From Streptomyces griseus subsp. griseus (lineage in GTDB: Bacteria > Actinomycetota > Actinomycetes > Streptomycetales > Streptomycetaceae), in assembly GCF_003610995.1 (NCBI RefSeq), contig NZ_CP032543.1, positions 682,001-746,000 of the forward strand: a DNA stretch of 64,000 bases, in the 5' to 3' direction. Positions 27,157-36,534 of this stretch are shown piece by piece. The translations under genes were made by a program, and so were the position numbers. Within the stretch, counting starts at the first letter, position 1. Each line of letters begins with the position of its first letter. Under the pieces are notes generated by a model that was given only the letters and a program-made list of their open reading frames with translations, ran no database searches and had not been told where the DNA came from.

Positions 27157-27621
27157 CGCAGCATCCTCGCATGCGGGCGGCCGAACTCCCGCTGCCCGGC
27201 CTCTCGGTGACCGGACTCCCCGCCGCCCTCGCGGCCGGAGGAGGCGGGGCCCCCTCCATGGAGCGGGAGACCGGCGCACCCCTGACTGCCGAGAACACGA
27301 CCCTGGACCGGGGGCGCTTCCCGGACGCCGTCACCCCCTGGGAGCACGCGGTCCGGCGGGCGGCGGCCCTCGGCCGGGTGAACGACTCCCCGGTCGGCCG
27401 CCCCTTCCCCAGCCAGCCGGGCCCGCCCGTACGGCCCGCGAGCGCTGCGGTCCCGGGGTGCTGCTGCGGGAGCCGGCGGCCGGCCCACCCCGGTGAGCGG
27501 CCCCCGTTGACCCCCGCCAGGAGGCGGACCCGGTGGCATCCGGTGAGGATGAGGAGTGCATCGGCCGGTATACGGGGCAGGCGAGCGCAGAACCACGCAA
27601 GCCCGAGAAGGGACGCAGACC

Positions 27622-28983
27622 GTGGCACCACCCAGGATTCTCGTCGTCGGCGCCGGCTTCGCAGGTGTCGAATGTGTACAACGTCTGGAGCGCAGGCTCG
27701 CTCCGGGCGAGGCCGAGATCGCGCTCGTCACGCCGTTCTCCTACCAGCTCTACCTGCCGCTGCTGCCCCAGGTGGCCTCCGGCGTGCTCACCCCCCAGTC
27801 GGTCGCGGTCTCCCTGCGCCGCAGCCGCCGCCACCGCACCCGGATCATCCCCGGCGGGGCGATCGGCGTGGACACGAAGGCCAAGGTCTGTGTGATCAAG
27901 AAGATCACCGACGAGGTCGTCAACGAGCCGTACGACTACATCGTGCTGGCCGCCGGAAGTGTGACCCGGACGTTCGACATCCCGGGGCTGCTGGACCACG
28001 CCCGCGGGATGAAGACGCTGGCGGAGGCGGCGTACGTACGCGACCACGTCATCGCCCAGCTGGATCTGGCCGACGCCAGCCACGACGAGGCGGAGCGGGC
28101 CTCGCGGCTCCAGTTCGTCGTGGTCGGCGGCGGTTATGCCGGTACGGAGACGGCCGCCTGCCTCCAGCGCCTCACCACCAACGCGATCCGGCATTACCCA
28201 CGGCTGGACCCGAAGCTGATCAAGTGGCACCTGATCGACATCGCGCCCAAGCTGATGCCGGAGCTCGGCGACAAGCTGGGCCGGGCCGCGCTGGACGTGC
28301 TCCGCAAGCGGAACATCGACGTGTCGCTCGGGGTCTCCATCGCCAAGGCCGGGGCGGAGGAGGTCACGTTCACCGACGGCCGGGTGCTGCCCTGCCGGAC
28401 GCTGATCTGGACCGCCGGGGTGGCCGCCAGCCCGCTGATCGCCACGCTGGGCGCGGAGACCGTACGCGGCCGCCTCGCCGTGACACCGCAGCTGAAGCTG
28501 CCGGGTGAGGACGGGGTGTTCTCGCTCGGCGACGCGGCGGCGGTGCCCGACCTGGCGAAGGGCGACGGGGCGGTCTGCCCGCCGACGGCTCAGCACGCCA
28601 TGCGCCAGGGCAAGGTGATGGCGGACAACCTGATCGCCTCGCTGCGCAACCAGCCGCTCAAGGACTACGTCCACAAGGACCTGGGTCTCGTCGTGGACCT
28701 CGGTGGCAAGGACGCGGTCTCCAAGCCGTTGGGCGTCGAGTTGCACGGGCTGCCCGCGCAGGCGGTGGCGCGCGGCTACCACTGGTCGGCGCTGCGGACG
28801 AATGTCGCCAAGACCCGCGTCATGACGAACTGGATGCTCAACGCGATCGCGGGTGACGACTTCGTACGGACCGGGTTCCAGTCGCGCAAGCCGGCGACGC
28901 TGCGGGACTTCGAGTACACCGACGCCTATCTGACGCCGGAGCAGATCAAGGAGCACACGGAGTCGAAGGTCATCAAGCACTGA
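27622..28983 (+). CDS. ndh: Type II NADH dehydrogenase (NDH-2)
   Basis: A 453-aa single-subunit FAD enzyme that passes electrons from NADH to menaquinone without pumping protons. The FAD motif is ILVVGAGFAGVECVQ at the N-terminus. The NAD-binding motif is VVVGGGYAGTETAA near residue 165. The FAD/quinone-side block GEDGVFSLGDAAAVPD and the quinone-site CPPTAQHAMRQGK motif are present. A C-terminal amphipathic region anchors such enzymes to the membrane. The start GTG 27622 is chosen over ATG 27556 because AGAAGGGA lies 8 nt upstream. Confidence 0.9.
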   Translation: MAPPRILVVGAGFAGVECVQRLERRLAPGEAEIALVTPFSYQLYLPLLPQVASGVLTPQSVAVSLRRSRRHRTRIIPGGAIGVDTKAKVCVIKKITDEVVNEPYDYIVLAAGSVTRTFDIPGLLDHARGMKTLAEAAYVRDHVIAQLDLADASHDEAERASRLQFVVVGGGYAGTETAACLQRLTTNAIRHYPRLDPKLIKWHLIDIAPKLMPELGDKLGRAALDVLRKRNIDVSLGVSIAKAGAEEVTFTDGRVLPCRTLIWTAGVAASPLIATLGAETVRGRLAVTPQLKLPGEDGVFSLGDAAAVPDLAKGDGAVCPPTAQHAMRQGKVMADNLIASLRNQPLKDYVHKDLGLVVDLGGKDAVSKPLGVELHGLPAQAVARGYHWSALRTNVAKTRVMTNWMLNAIAGDDFVRTGFQSRKPATLRDFEYTDAYLTPEQIKEHTESKVIKH

Positions 28984-28995
28984 CCCCCGACGCCT

Positions 28996-29027
28996 GAGCC
29001 GCGCCCTGCCACCCCGGGGCGCGGCTC
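28996..29027. terminator. Bidirectional terminator between ndh and the ligase gene
   Basis: GAGCCGCGCCC and GGGCGCGGCTC form an 11-bp perfect stem with a 10-nt loop. It lies 12 nt past the ndh stop and overlaps the stop codon of the convergent ligase gene. Confidence 0.75.
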
Positions 29028-30561
29028 ACCGCTGCCGTGCGAGGACCGTCTCCACCGTGTCCGCCTCCTGCGCGGTCTTGTCCTCGCGGTAGCGCAGGAC
29101 CCGGGCGAAGCGGAGGGTGACACCCGCCGGGTAGCGGGTGGAGCGCTGGAGTCCGTCGTAGGCGATCTCCACGACGAGCTCCGGACGTACGGTCACGGTG
29201 TGTCCGTCCTCGCCGGTCGCCAGTTCGCGCAGCTTCTCCGTCTGCCACTCCAGCAGGGCGTCGGTGAGCCCCTTGAAGGTCTTGCCGAGCATCGCGAACG
29301 TGCCGTCGGGGCGGCGGGCACCCAGGTGGAGGTTGGAGAGCTTGCCCGTGCGCCGCCCGCTCCCCCATTCGGCGGCCAGCACCACCAGGTCCAGGGTGTG
29401 CACCGGCTTGACCTTGAGCCAGGAGGCGCCCCGGCGGCCCGCGCTGTAGGCGGCGGCCAGGTCCTTGACGACGACGCCCTCGTGACCGCGCTCCAGGGTC
29501 TCGGCGAGGAACGCCTCGGCGGCCCGGCGGGCGTCCGCGTCCGCCGGGTCGGGCACGAGCACGCGGCGGACGCGCAGGGCCTCGGGGACCAGCCGGGCCA
29601 GGGCGGCATGGCGCTCGGCGAAGGGGAGGTCGAGGAGGTCCTCGCCGTCGGCCGAGAGGGCGTCGAAGAAGACGGGCACGATCGGTACGCCGGCGGCCGC
29701 GGCGGCCACGTCCCGGCGCGAGCCCACCCGGGCGGCGGTCTCCTGGAAGGGGCGCGGCCTCCCGTCGTCCCCCAGCGCGATCACCTCCCCGTCCAGGATG
29801 AAGCGCCCGGTCTCCAGCGCGGTGACGGCGGTGACCACTTCGGGCAGCCGGTCGGTGATGTCGTCCAGGGTCCGGGTGTAGGCGCGGACCCGGTCGCCGT
29901 CCCGGTGCACCTGGACCCGGATGCCGTCGAGTTTCTCCTCCACCGCGCAGGGGCCCAGCTTGTCGACGGCCTCGGTGACGGAGGCGGCCGTGTGGGCCAG
30001 CATCGGCTGGACGGGCCGCCCCACGGTGAGGCGGAAGTCCGCGAGTGCTCCGGGGCCCTCCGCGAGGAGGCTCCGGGCCACCTCCTGGAGCGATCCGGCG
30101 AGCATCACGGCCCGGCGGACGTCGGCGGGCGGGGCTTCGGCTGCCCGGGCCAGCGCGTCGGCGGCGACGGCGTCCAGCGCACCCTGGCGGACCTCCCCGG
30201 TGAGCAGGGCCTTCAGGAAGTGCTGCTCGTCCTCGGTGGCGGCGGCGAACAGGGCGCGCAGGCGCTCGCGCCGCAGGGCCTGGGAGCCGGTGCCGGAGAT
30301 GGCGGCGAGGGCCGTCAGCTCGGCGTCGACGCCGGTGACGGTGAGCGTGGGCTCGGCGGCGGGCTCCACGGGGTCCCCCAGGCTCCGCCAGCCGACGCCG
30401 ATGCGGCCCTGAGGCAGCCGACCTGCGAGGTACGGGATGACCACGGGCACGTCGTCGGGTCCGGCGTCCCGGAAGAGCGTGGCCAGGAGCGCCACCTTCC
30501 GGGACCGGGCGGAGGTGGCGGCGACCTCCAGGGAGACCTGGGCGAGCTCGGCGAGCAGCAT
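29026..30561 (-). CDS. ATP-dependent DNA ligase
   Basis: A 511-aa LigB-type ligase. The N-terminal helical DNA-binding domain covers about residues 1-180. The nucleotidyltransferase domain carries the adenylation motif [10 protein letters not shown] (Lys about residue 210), motif [13 protein letters not shown], motif [11 protein letters not shown] and motif [15 protein letters not shown]. An OB-fold C-terminal domain ends with [20 protein letters not shown]. It seals nicks with ATP. Streptomyces also have the essential NAD-dependent LigA, so this is an accessory ligase for repair. It ends on the shared hairpin with ndh. Confidence 0.92.
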   Translation of the reverse strand: MLLAELAQVSLEVAATSARSRKVALLATLFRDAGPDDVPVVIPYLAGRLPQGRIGVGWRSLGDPVEPAAEPTLTVTGVDAELTALAAISGTGSQALRRERLRALFAAATEDEQHFLKALLTGEVRQGALDAVAADALARAAEAPPADVRRAVMLAGSLQEVARSLLAEGPGALADFRLTVGRPVQPMLAHTAASVTEAVDKLGPCAVEEKLDGIRVQVHRDGDRVRAYTRTLDDITDRLPEVVTAVTALETGRFILDGEVIALGDDGRPRPFQETAARVGSRRDVAAAAAGVPIVPVFFDALSADGEDLLDLPFAERHAALARLVPEALRVRRVLVPDPADADARRAAEAFLAETLERGHEGVVVKDLAAAYSAGRRGASWLKVKPVHTLDLVVLAAEWGSGRRTGKLSNLHLGARRPDGTFAMLGKTFKGLTDALLEWQTEKLRELATGEDGHTVTVRPELVVEIAYDGLQRSTRYPAGVTLRFARVLRYREDKTAQEADTVETVLARQR

Positions 30562-30617
30562 GCGGCCATGGTGCTACGGGCGCGGGCGGTGCGCCCGCCG
30601 AAGAGACGCCGGGCGGG

Positions 30618-30719
30618 TCACTCGCCGGGGAAGCACCGGAGACAGAGGGCGGGCCGCCCGCCCGTGACACGGCCGGTGCGCCATACGTACGCGTGTCCGC
30701 GACACGGCCGACGGGTCAT
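30618..30719 (-). CDS. 33-aa Cys/His-containing small protein, coupled to upstream gene
   Basis: ATG 30719 overlaps the stop of the upstream membrane hydrolase gene as ATGA. The 33 residues begin MTRRPCRGHAYVWRTG and end CLRCFPGE. CxxH plus CxxC would suit a single zinc site. The 4-nt coupling overlap is the main support that it is translated. I do not recognise a named family, and the frame is short enough to be chance. Confidence 0.45.
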   Translation of the reverse strand: MTRRPCRGHAYVWRTGRVTGGRPALCLRCFPGE

Positions 30720-31507
30720 ATGAAGTTGAGGGCCGCTGCCCCTCCCACGCCCCCGAGCAGCATGAACGCGGGCATCAGGATCTTGATCTCGACCCAGCTG
30801 CCGGCCCGGAACCGCATGAACTTCGGCGGGCCGAGCGCGTACCAGCGCTTGCCGCCGATCGGGAGGGGCCACAGGATCGGGCACCCCGAGATGGTCAGGG
30901 CGTCCCCGATGTCGTGGACCAGGGCGCCCAGCACGATGGGCAGGCCGAGCCACATGTACTCCTGGCCGGGGGCGTCGAAGAGCCAGCCGGCACCGTTGCC
31001 GGGCTGGTCCAGGACCCCGGCGAGGATCCACGCGCTGGTGGCGCCGAGCAGCCAGACGAGCACGTCGCTGGAGACCCGGGCGGCCCGCCAGAGCAGGCCC
31101 TCGACGGCGAGCACCAGGTGGACGAAGAGGATCGCCAGGACCGCCCAGCGTCCGCCGGTGACGGCGGCGAAGGAGCAGCCGGCGCCCATCAGGACGGCGA
31201 AGAACCAGGTGTGCGTGAGGGTGCGGTGGCCACCGGTACGGCGGGGGTCGGCCTTGCTCTTGGTGCCTTTGTAGACGGCGTAGGAGATCTTGTCGGTGAT
31301 CTCGCAGAGCGCCTTGGAGATGGGCCCGAAGGCGCGTGAGATGGTCGCGGCCTTGTGGTCGAGGTCGGGGGCGAGGGCGGCTCCCGCGCTGATCAGCGCT
31401 CCGACGACCAGGACGGGCCAGGGCATCGTGTGGCCCGTGGCGGCGGCCGCCGCACCCACCCCCAGCCAGGCCGCTGCCCCTGACAGAGAGTGCGCCGGTC
31501 CCATCAT
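30716..31507 (-). CDS. YdjM-like membrane-bound metal-dependent hydrolase
   Basis: A 263-aa integral membrane protein of the DUF457/YdjM family. The N-terminal MMGPAHSLSGAAAWLGVG supplies the first conserved His. The ALAPDLDHK motif and the GGHRTLTHTWFF motif carry the Asp/His residues expected to bind metal. A later HDIGDALTISGCPILWP block is also conserved. Five to six hydrophobic helices surround these. E. coli YdjM is SOS-induced, but the biochemical activity of the family remains uncertain. It is followed by a coupled 33-aa ORF. Confidence 0.85.
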   Translation of the reverse strand: MMGPAHSLSGAAAWLGVGAAAAATGHTMPWPVLVVGALISAGAALAPDLDHKAATISRAFGPISKALCEITDKISYAVYKGTKSKADPRRTGGHRTLTHTWFFAVLMGAGCSFAAVTGGRWAVLAILFVHLVLAVEGLLWRAARVSSDVLVWLLGATSAWILAGVLDQPGNGAGWLFDAPGQEYMWLGLPIVLGALVHDIGDALTISGCPILWPLPIGGKRWYALGPPKFMRFRAGSWVEIKILMPAFMLLGGVGGAAALNFI

Positions 31508-31644
31508 GGTGTCTTCCGCCCCCAGTGCGTCATGCGCCCATCACCGGTATGGCGCGGGCTGGTTGAGTGCGCAGCGTATCGCCCATGATCTTGGTGCTGC
31601 CCGCCGGTTCCCTCATCCGGTCCGAAGACAGGCAAGATGGGGGC

Positions 31645-34158
31645 GTGACCCTCATCGACCAGCTTCCCCAGACCGCCGACCCCGACGCCCTCTTCGAGGC
31701 CTTCTCGTCATGGACCGAGAGCCAGGGCATCACGCTGTATCCGGCTCAGGAGGAGGCGCTGATCGAGGTGGTGTCCGGGGCGAACGTGATCCTCTCCACC
31801 CCGACCGGCTCGGGCAAGAGCCTGGTGGCGGCGGCCGCGCACTTCACCGCGCTGGCCCAGGACAAGGTCACCTTCTACACCGCGCCGATCAAGGCGCTGG
31901 TCTCGGAGAAGTTCTTCGATCTGTGCAAGCTCTTCGGTACCGAGAACGTCGGCATGCTCACCGGTGACGCCTCGGTCAACGCGGACGCCCCGGTGATCTG
32001 CTGCACGGCCGAGGTGCTGGCCTCCATCGCGCTGCGCGACGGGAAGTACGCCGACATCGGCCAGGTCGTGATGGACGAGTTCCACTTCTACGCCGAGCCG
32101 GACCGGGGCTGGGCCTGGCAGATCCCGCTGCTGGAGCTGCCGCAGGCGCAGTTCGTGCTGATGTCGGCGACGCTCGGCGACGTCTCGATGTTCGAGAAGG
32201 ACCTGACCCGGCGCACCGGCCGCCCCACCTCCGTGGTGCGCTCGGCGACCCGCCCGGTGCCGCTGAGCTACGAGTACCGCTTCACGCCGATCACCGAGAC
32301 GCTGACCGAGCTGCTGGACACCCGGCAGTCGCCGGTCTACATCGTGCACTTCACGCAGGCGGCGGCCGTCGAGCGGGCGCAGTCGCTGATGAGCATCAAC
32401 ATGTGCACGAAGGAGGAGAAGGAGAGGATCGCCGATCTGATCGGCAGCTTCCGCTTCACCACCAAGTTCGGCCAGAACCTCTCCCGCTATGTGCGCCACG
32501 GCATCGGGGTGCACCACGCGGGGATGCTGCCCAAGTACCGCCGCCTGGTGGAGAAGCTGGCCCAGGCCGGTCTGCTGAAGGTGATCTGCGGTACGGACAC
32601 GCTCGGCGTCGGTGTCAACGTCCCCATCCGTACGGTGCTGTTCACGGCACTCACCAAGTACGACGGCACCCGGGTGCGGACCCTGCGGGCGCGGGAGTTC
32701 CACCAGATCGCGGGGCGCGCCGGGCGGGCCGGGTTCGACACGGCCGGGTTCGTCGTGGCGCAGGCCCCCGAGCACGTCATCGAGAACGAGAAGGCCGTCA
32801 AGAAGGCGGGCGACGACCCGAAGAAGAAGCGCAAGGTGGTCCGCAAGAAGGCGCCGGAAGGTTTCGTCGCCTGGTCGGAGTCGACGTTCGACAAGCTGAT
32901 CCAGTCCGAGCCGGAGCCGCTGAGCTCCCGCTTCCGGGTCACGCACACGATGCTGCTCGCGGTGATCGCCCGTCCCGGCAACGCCTTCGAGGCGATGCGG
33001 CATCTGCTGGAGGACAACCACGAGCCGCGCCGGGCGCAGCTGCGGCACATCCGCCGGGCCATCGCGATCTACCGCTCGCTGCTGGACGGCGGGGTGGTGG
33101 AGCAGCTGGAGACGCCGGACGCCGAGGGGCGGATCGTGCGGCTGACGGTCGACCTCCAGCAGGACTTCGCGCTGAACCAGCCGCTCTCCACGTTCGCGCT
33201 GGCCGCGTTCGACCTGCTGGACGCCGATTCCCCGTCGTACGCGCTGGACATGGTCTCGGTCGTCGAGTCGACGCTGGACGATCCCCGGCAGATCCTGGCC
33301 GCCCAGCAGAACAAGGCGCGCGGTGAGGCCGTGGGGCAGATGAAGGCCGACGGGGTCGAGTACGAGGAGCGGATGGAGCGGCTCCAGGAGGTCACGTACC
33401 CCAAGCCGCTGAGCGAGCTGCTGTGGCACGCCTACGACGTGTACCGCACGAGCCACCCGTGGGTGAACGACCACCCGGTCTCGCCGAAGTCGGTGATCCG
33501 GGACATGTACGAACGCGCCATGACCTTCACGGAGTTCACCTCGCACTACGAGCTGGCCCGGACCGAGGGCATCGTGCTGCGGTATCTGGCGAGCGCGTAC
33601 AAGGCGCTGGAGCACACGATCCCGGACGACGTGAAGTCGGAGGACCTCCAGGACCTGATCTCCTGGCTCGGCGAGATGGTGCGCCAGGTGGACTCCAGTC
33701 TGCTGGACGAGTGGGAGCAGCTGGCCAACCCCGAGGTGGAGACGGCCGAGCAGGCGCAGGAGAAGGCGGACGAGGTCAAGCCGGTCACGGCGAACCCGCG
33801 CGCCTTCCGGGTGCTGGTGCGCAACGCGATGTTCCGGCGGGTGGAGCTGGCCGCGCTGGACCGGGCCGGTGCGCTGGGCGAGCTGGACGGCGAGGCCGGG
33901 TGGGACGAGGAGGCTTGGGGCGAGGCGCTGGACGCGTACTGGGACGCGCACGAGGAGATCGGCACCGGTCCCGACGCGCGCGGCCCGAAGCTGCTGAAGA
34001 TCGAGGAGGACCCGGCGCACGGGCTGTGGCGGGTCTGGCAGGCGTTCGCGGACCCGGCGGGCGACCACGACTGGGGCATCCAGGCCGAGGTGGACCTGGC
34101 GGCGTCCGACGAGGAGGGCCGGGCGGTCATCCGCGTCACGAAGGCCGGCCAGCTGTGA
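31645..34158 (+). CDS. DEAD/DEAH-box superfamily 2 RNA helicase (Ski2-like)
   Basis: An 837-aa helicase from GTG 31645; the ATG at 31567 would add a poor 26-residue leader. Motif I is TPTGSGKS, motif Ia TAPIKALVSE, motif II DEFH, motif III MSATLGD, motif IV region FTQAAAVERAQ, and motif VI QIAGRAGRAG. A Lys-rich linker (DPKKKRKVVRKK) and a C-terminal DUF3516-like region of about 380 residues follow. Homologues are near universal in actinobacteria and presumed to unwind RNA. CAAGAT sits 6 nt before the start and no Shine-Dalgarno is visible, so the mRNA may be leaderless. Confidence 0.9.
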   Translation: MTLIDQLPQTADPDALFEAFSSWTESQGITLYPAQEEALIEVVSGANVILSTPTGSGKSLVAAAAHFTALAQDKVTFYTAPIKALVSEKFFDLCKLFGTENVGMLTGDASVNADAPVICCTAEVLASIALRDGKYADIGQVVMDEFHFYAEPDRGWAWQIPLLELPQAQFVLMSATLGDVSMFEKDLTRRTGRPTSVVRSATRPVPLSYEYRFTPITETLTELLDTRQSPVYIVHFTQAAAVERAQSLMSINMCTKEEKERIADLIGSFRFTTKFGQNLSRYVRHGIGVHHAGMLPKYRRLVEKLAQAGLLKVICGTDTLGVGVNVPIRTVLFTALTKYDGTRVRTLRAREFHQIAGRAGRAGFDTAGFVVAQAPEHVIENEKAVKKAGDDPKKKRKVVRKKAPEGFVAWSESTFDKLIQSEPEPLSSRFRVTHTMLLAVIARPGNAFEAMRHLLEDNHEPRRAQLRHIRRAIAIYRSLLDGGVVEQLETPDAEGRIVRLTVDLQQDFALNQPLSTFALAAFDLLDADSPSYALDMVSVVESTLDDPRQILAAQQNKARGEAVGQMKADGVEYEERMERLQEVTYPKPLSELLWHAYDVYRTSHPWVNDHPVSPKSVIRDMYERAMTFTEFTSHYELARTEGIVLRYLASAYKALEHTIPDDVKSEDLQDLISWLGEMVRQVDSSLLDEWEQLANPEVETAEQAQEKADEVKPVTANPRAFRVLVRNAMFRRVELAALDRAGALGELDGEAGWDEEAWGEALDAYWDAHEEIGTGPDARGPKLLKIEEDPAHGLWRVWQAFADPAGDHDWGIQAEVDLAASDEEGRAVIRVTKAGQL

Positions 34159-34192
34159 GGAACGCCCTGACACCGGAGTGGAGAGGTACGGC

Positions 34193-35059
34193 ATGACGAA
34201 TCCGGCCGAGCGCCTGGTCGACCTTCTCGACCTGGAGCGGATCGAGGTCGACATCTTCCGCGGCCGCAGCCCCGAGGAGTCCCTCCAACGGGTCTTCGGC
34301 GGACAGGTGGCGGGCCAGGCGCTGGTGGCGGCGGGCCGCACCACCGACGGGGAGCGGCCGGTGCACTCGCTGCACGCCTACTTCCTGCGGCCGGGACGCC
34401 CCGGGGTGCCGATCGTCTACCAGGTGGAGCGGGTCCGGGACGGCCGGTCCTTCACCACCCGGCGGGTCACCGCCGTCCAGGAGGGCCGGACGATCTTCAA
34501 CCTGACGGCCTCCTTCCACCGCCCCGAGGAGGCCGGCTTCGAGCACCAGCTGCCGCCGGCCCGGATCGTCCCGGACCCGGAGGAGCTGCCGACGGTCGCC
34601 GATGAGGTGCGCGAGCACCTGGGCGGGCTGCCGGAGGCGTTCGAGCGGATGGCCCGGCGCCAGCCCTTCGACATCCGGTACGTCGACCGGCTGCGCTGGA
34701 CGCAGGAGGAGATCAAGGACGCCGACCCGCGCAGCGCGGTGTGGATGCGGGCGGTGGGGCCGCTGGGCGAGGACCCGCTGGTGCACACGTGCGCGCTGAC
34801 GTACGCGAGCGACATGACGCTGCTGGACGCGGTGCGCATCCCGGTGGAGCCGCTGTGGGGCCCGCGCGGCTTCGACATGGCGTCGCTGGACCATGCCATG
34901 TGGTTCCACCGGCCGTTCCGGGCTGACGAGTGGTTCCTGTACGACCAGGAGTCGCCGATCGCGACGGGCGGGCGCGGTCTGGCGCGCGGCCGGATCTACG
35001 ACCGTTCGGGGCAGCTGCTGGTGTCGGTGGTGCAGGAGGGGCTGTTCCGGCGGCTGTAG
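34193..35059 (+). CDS. tesB: Acyl-CoA thioesterase II
   Basis: A 288-aa double hot-dog thioesterase hydrolysing acyl-CoA to free acid and CoA. The N-terminal repeat shows FRGRSPEESLQRVFGGQVAG, HSLHAYFLRPGRPGVPIVY and RSFTTRRVTAVQEGRTIF. The C-terminal repeat contains YASDMTLLDAVRIP (the catalytic Asp), SLDHAMWFHRPFRADEWFLY and ARGRIYDRSGQLLVSVVQEG. Start ATG 34193 follows GGAGAGG at 7 nt. It lies 34 nt after the helicase in the same direction. Confidence 0.92.
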   Translation: MTNPAERLVDLLDLERIEVDIFRGRSPEESLQRVFGGQVAGQALVAAGRTTDGERPVHSLHAYFLRPGRPGVPIVYQVERVRDGRSFTTRRVTAVQEGRTIFNLTASFHRPEEAGFEHQLPPARIVPDPEELPTVADEVREHLGGLPEAFERMARRQPFDIRYVDRLRWTQEEIKDADPRSAVWMRAVGPLGEDPLVHTCALTYASDMTLLDAVRIPVEPLWGPRGFDMASLDHAMWFHRPFRADEWFLYDQESPIATGGRGLARGRIYDRSGQLLVSVVQEGLFRRL

Positions 35060-35070
35060 TACGCCCCCTG

Positions 35071-35307
35071 TCAGGTGCCCGGCAGTGTGTCCTGGTCGAC
35101 CTCGTGGCGCCGGGTGCGGATGTCCGGCGGCGCGGGGTGCAGCTTGGCGTCGCAGGAGGGACCGAGACCGGTGCGGCGGGAGTCGGTGCCGGTGAGCGGG
35201 CGGCCGCAGAGGCGGCAGCGGATCAGGCGTCGGGACGGGGATTCACCGGAATGCTCCTCGCGGTCGAGTGCGGGCAGCGGTTCAGGGAATGGTTCGGGAG
35301 ACTGCAC
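35071..35307 (-). CDS. DUF6011-type small zinc-binding protein
   Basis: A 78-aa protein with the core CRLCGRPLTGTDSRRTGLGP followed by Cys. The C-x2-C and later Cys resemble a zinc finger common in phage and actinobacterial DUF6011 proteins. The N-terminus is Glu/Pro-rich and variable. It converges on tesB with 11 nt between. Function unknown. Confidence 0.7.
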   Translation of the reverse strand: MQSPEPFPEPLPALDREEHSGESPSRRLIRCRLCGRPLTGTDSRRTGLGPSCDAKLHPAPPDIRTRRHEVDQDTLPGT

Positions 35308-35406
35308 AGGGGAGATCCTCCCTCATCGGGAGCCGTATCGGGCAGCCCTGACCGGTGCGCCCGACCTTCGCACCGTGACCGTTCCGCTGGAAAGGACCCC
35401 GTACCC

Positions 35407-35931
35407 ATGACCGAGATCGTCCACGTGACCGGCCCCGAGCTGGTCACGTACGCCGACGGGATGGCCGAGCTGCTCGTCGAGACCGTCGAGGAGGGTTCAT
35501 CGGTGGGCTTCCTGGCTCCGCTGGACCGGGAGAGGGCCGCCGTCTGGTGGCGGGAGCGGGCGGGCGCCGTGGAGTCCGGGGAGGTCTCCATCTGGATCGC
35601 CCGGGAGGGCGGCCGGGTCGCCGGGACGATCGCCCTGGTCCGGGCGCCGCTGCCGAACGCCCGCCACCGCGCGGAGGTCGCCAAGCTGATGGTCCGCCCC
35701 GCCGCCCGCGGCCAGGGGCTCGGGCGGGCGCTGCTGGACGCCGTGGAGACGTACGCGCAGGCGGAGGGCATCACGCTGCTGATCCTGGACACCGAGAGCG
35801 GCAGCCTGGCCGAACAGGTCTACTGCAAGGCCGGGTGGACGGAGGTCGGCTCCGTTCCGGGATACGCGGCCGATCCGGCGGGCAGCCTCAAGCCGACCAC
35901 CTTCTACTACAAGGAGCTCGTCGCCCCATGA
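35407..35931 (+). CDS. GNAT-family N-acetyltransferase
   Basis: A 174-aa acetyl-CoA-dependent acyltransferase. The acetyl-CoA-binding motif A reads VAKLMVRPAARGQGLGRALL near residue 100. A strand then LLILDTESGSLAEQVYCKAGW completes the fold. AAAGGA lies about 10 nt upstream of ATG 35407. The acceptor is unknown. Confidence 0.88.
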   Translation: MTEIVHVTGPELVTYADGMAELLVETVEEGSSVGFLAPLDRERAAVWWRERAGAVESGEVSIWIAREGGRVAGTIALVRAPLPNARHRAEVAKLMVRPAARGQGLGRALLDAVETYAQAEGITLLILDTESGSLAEQVYCKAGWTEVGSVPGYAADPAGSLKPTTFYYKELVAP

Positions 35932-35982
35932 GCGGCGGGCGGCACAATGGGCACCACGCACGCGATGATCAGGGAGAGCTTC

Positions 35983-36471
35983 ATGACGCTGCACGACATT
36001 CCGCTGCACACCCTCGCCGGTGAGCCGACCACCCTGGGCGCCTGGAGCGGCCGGACCGTCCTGCTGGTGAACGTGGCGTCCAAGTGCGGGCTCACCCCGC
36101 AGTACGAGGGCCTGGAGCGGTTGCAGCAGACGTACGGGGACAGGGGGCTGACCGTGCTCGGTGTGCCGTGCAACCAGTTCGCCGGGCAGGAGCCGGGGAG
36201 CGCGGAGGAGATCGAGACCTTCTGCTCGACGACGTACGGCGTCACCTTCCCGCTCCTGGAGAAGATCGAGGTCAACGGGGCCGGCCGGCACCCGCTGTAC
36301 GCGGAGCTGACGAAGCTGGCGGACGCGGACGGCGAGGCCGGGGACGTCCAGTGGAACTTCGAGAAGTTCGTGATCTCCCCGGCCGGTGAGCCGGTGGCGC
36401 GCATCCGCCCGCGCAGCGAGCCGGAGTCGACGGAGGTCGTGTCGGCGATCGAGGCACAGCTGCCGGGCTGA
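35983..36471 (+). CDS. Glutathione peroxidase-family thiol peroxidase
   Basis: A 162-aa thioredoxin-fold peroxidase that reduces hydroperoxides. The catalytic triad is visible as Cys in VNVASKCGLTPQYEGL, Gln in PCNQFAGQEPG, and Trp in VQWNFEKFVIS. The residue is Cys, not selenocysteine. As actinobacteria use mycothiol and thioredoxin rather than glutathione, the electron donor is probably thioredoxin. AGGGAG at 7 nt supports ATG 35983 over the upstream ATG 35947. Confidence 0.9.
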   Translation: MTLHDIPLHTLAGEPTTLGAWSGRTVLLVNVASKCGLTPQYEGLERLQQTYGDRGLTVLGVPCNQFAGQEPGSAEEIETFCSTTYGVTFPLLEKIEVNGAGRHPLYAELTKLADADGEAGDVQWNFEKFVISPAGEPVARIRPRSEPESTEVVSAIEAQLPG

Positions 36472-36482
36472 GCGACGGCATG

Positions 36483-36518
36483 AAGGGGCCCGGCCGTCCA
36501 TGGACGGCCGGGCCCCTT
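36483..36518. terminator. Strong bidirectional terminator
   Basis: AAGGGGCCCGGCCGTCCA and TGGACGGCCGGGCCCCTT form an 18-bp perfect palindrome, with a short T-run after it on the plus strand. It serves the peroxidase gene and the convergent acyl-CoA dehydrogenase gene. Confidence 0.9.
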
Positions 36519-36534
36519 TCTTCCGGCGTGTACG

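Noticed and set aside
35947..36471. Upstream ATG 35947 as the glutathione peroxidase start
   Set aside because: AGGGAG at 35971-35976 is placed correctly only for ATG 35983, and the family N-terminus begins there.
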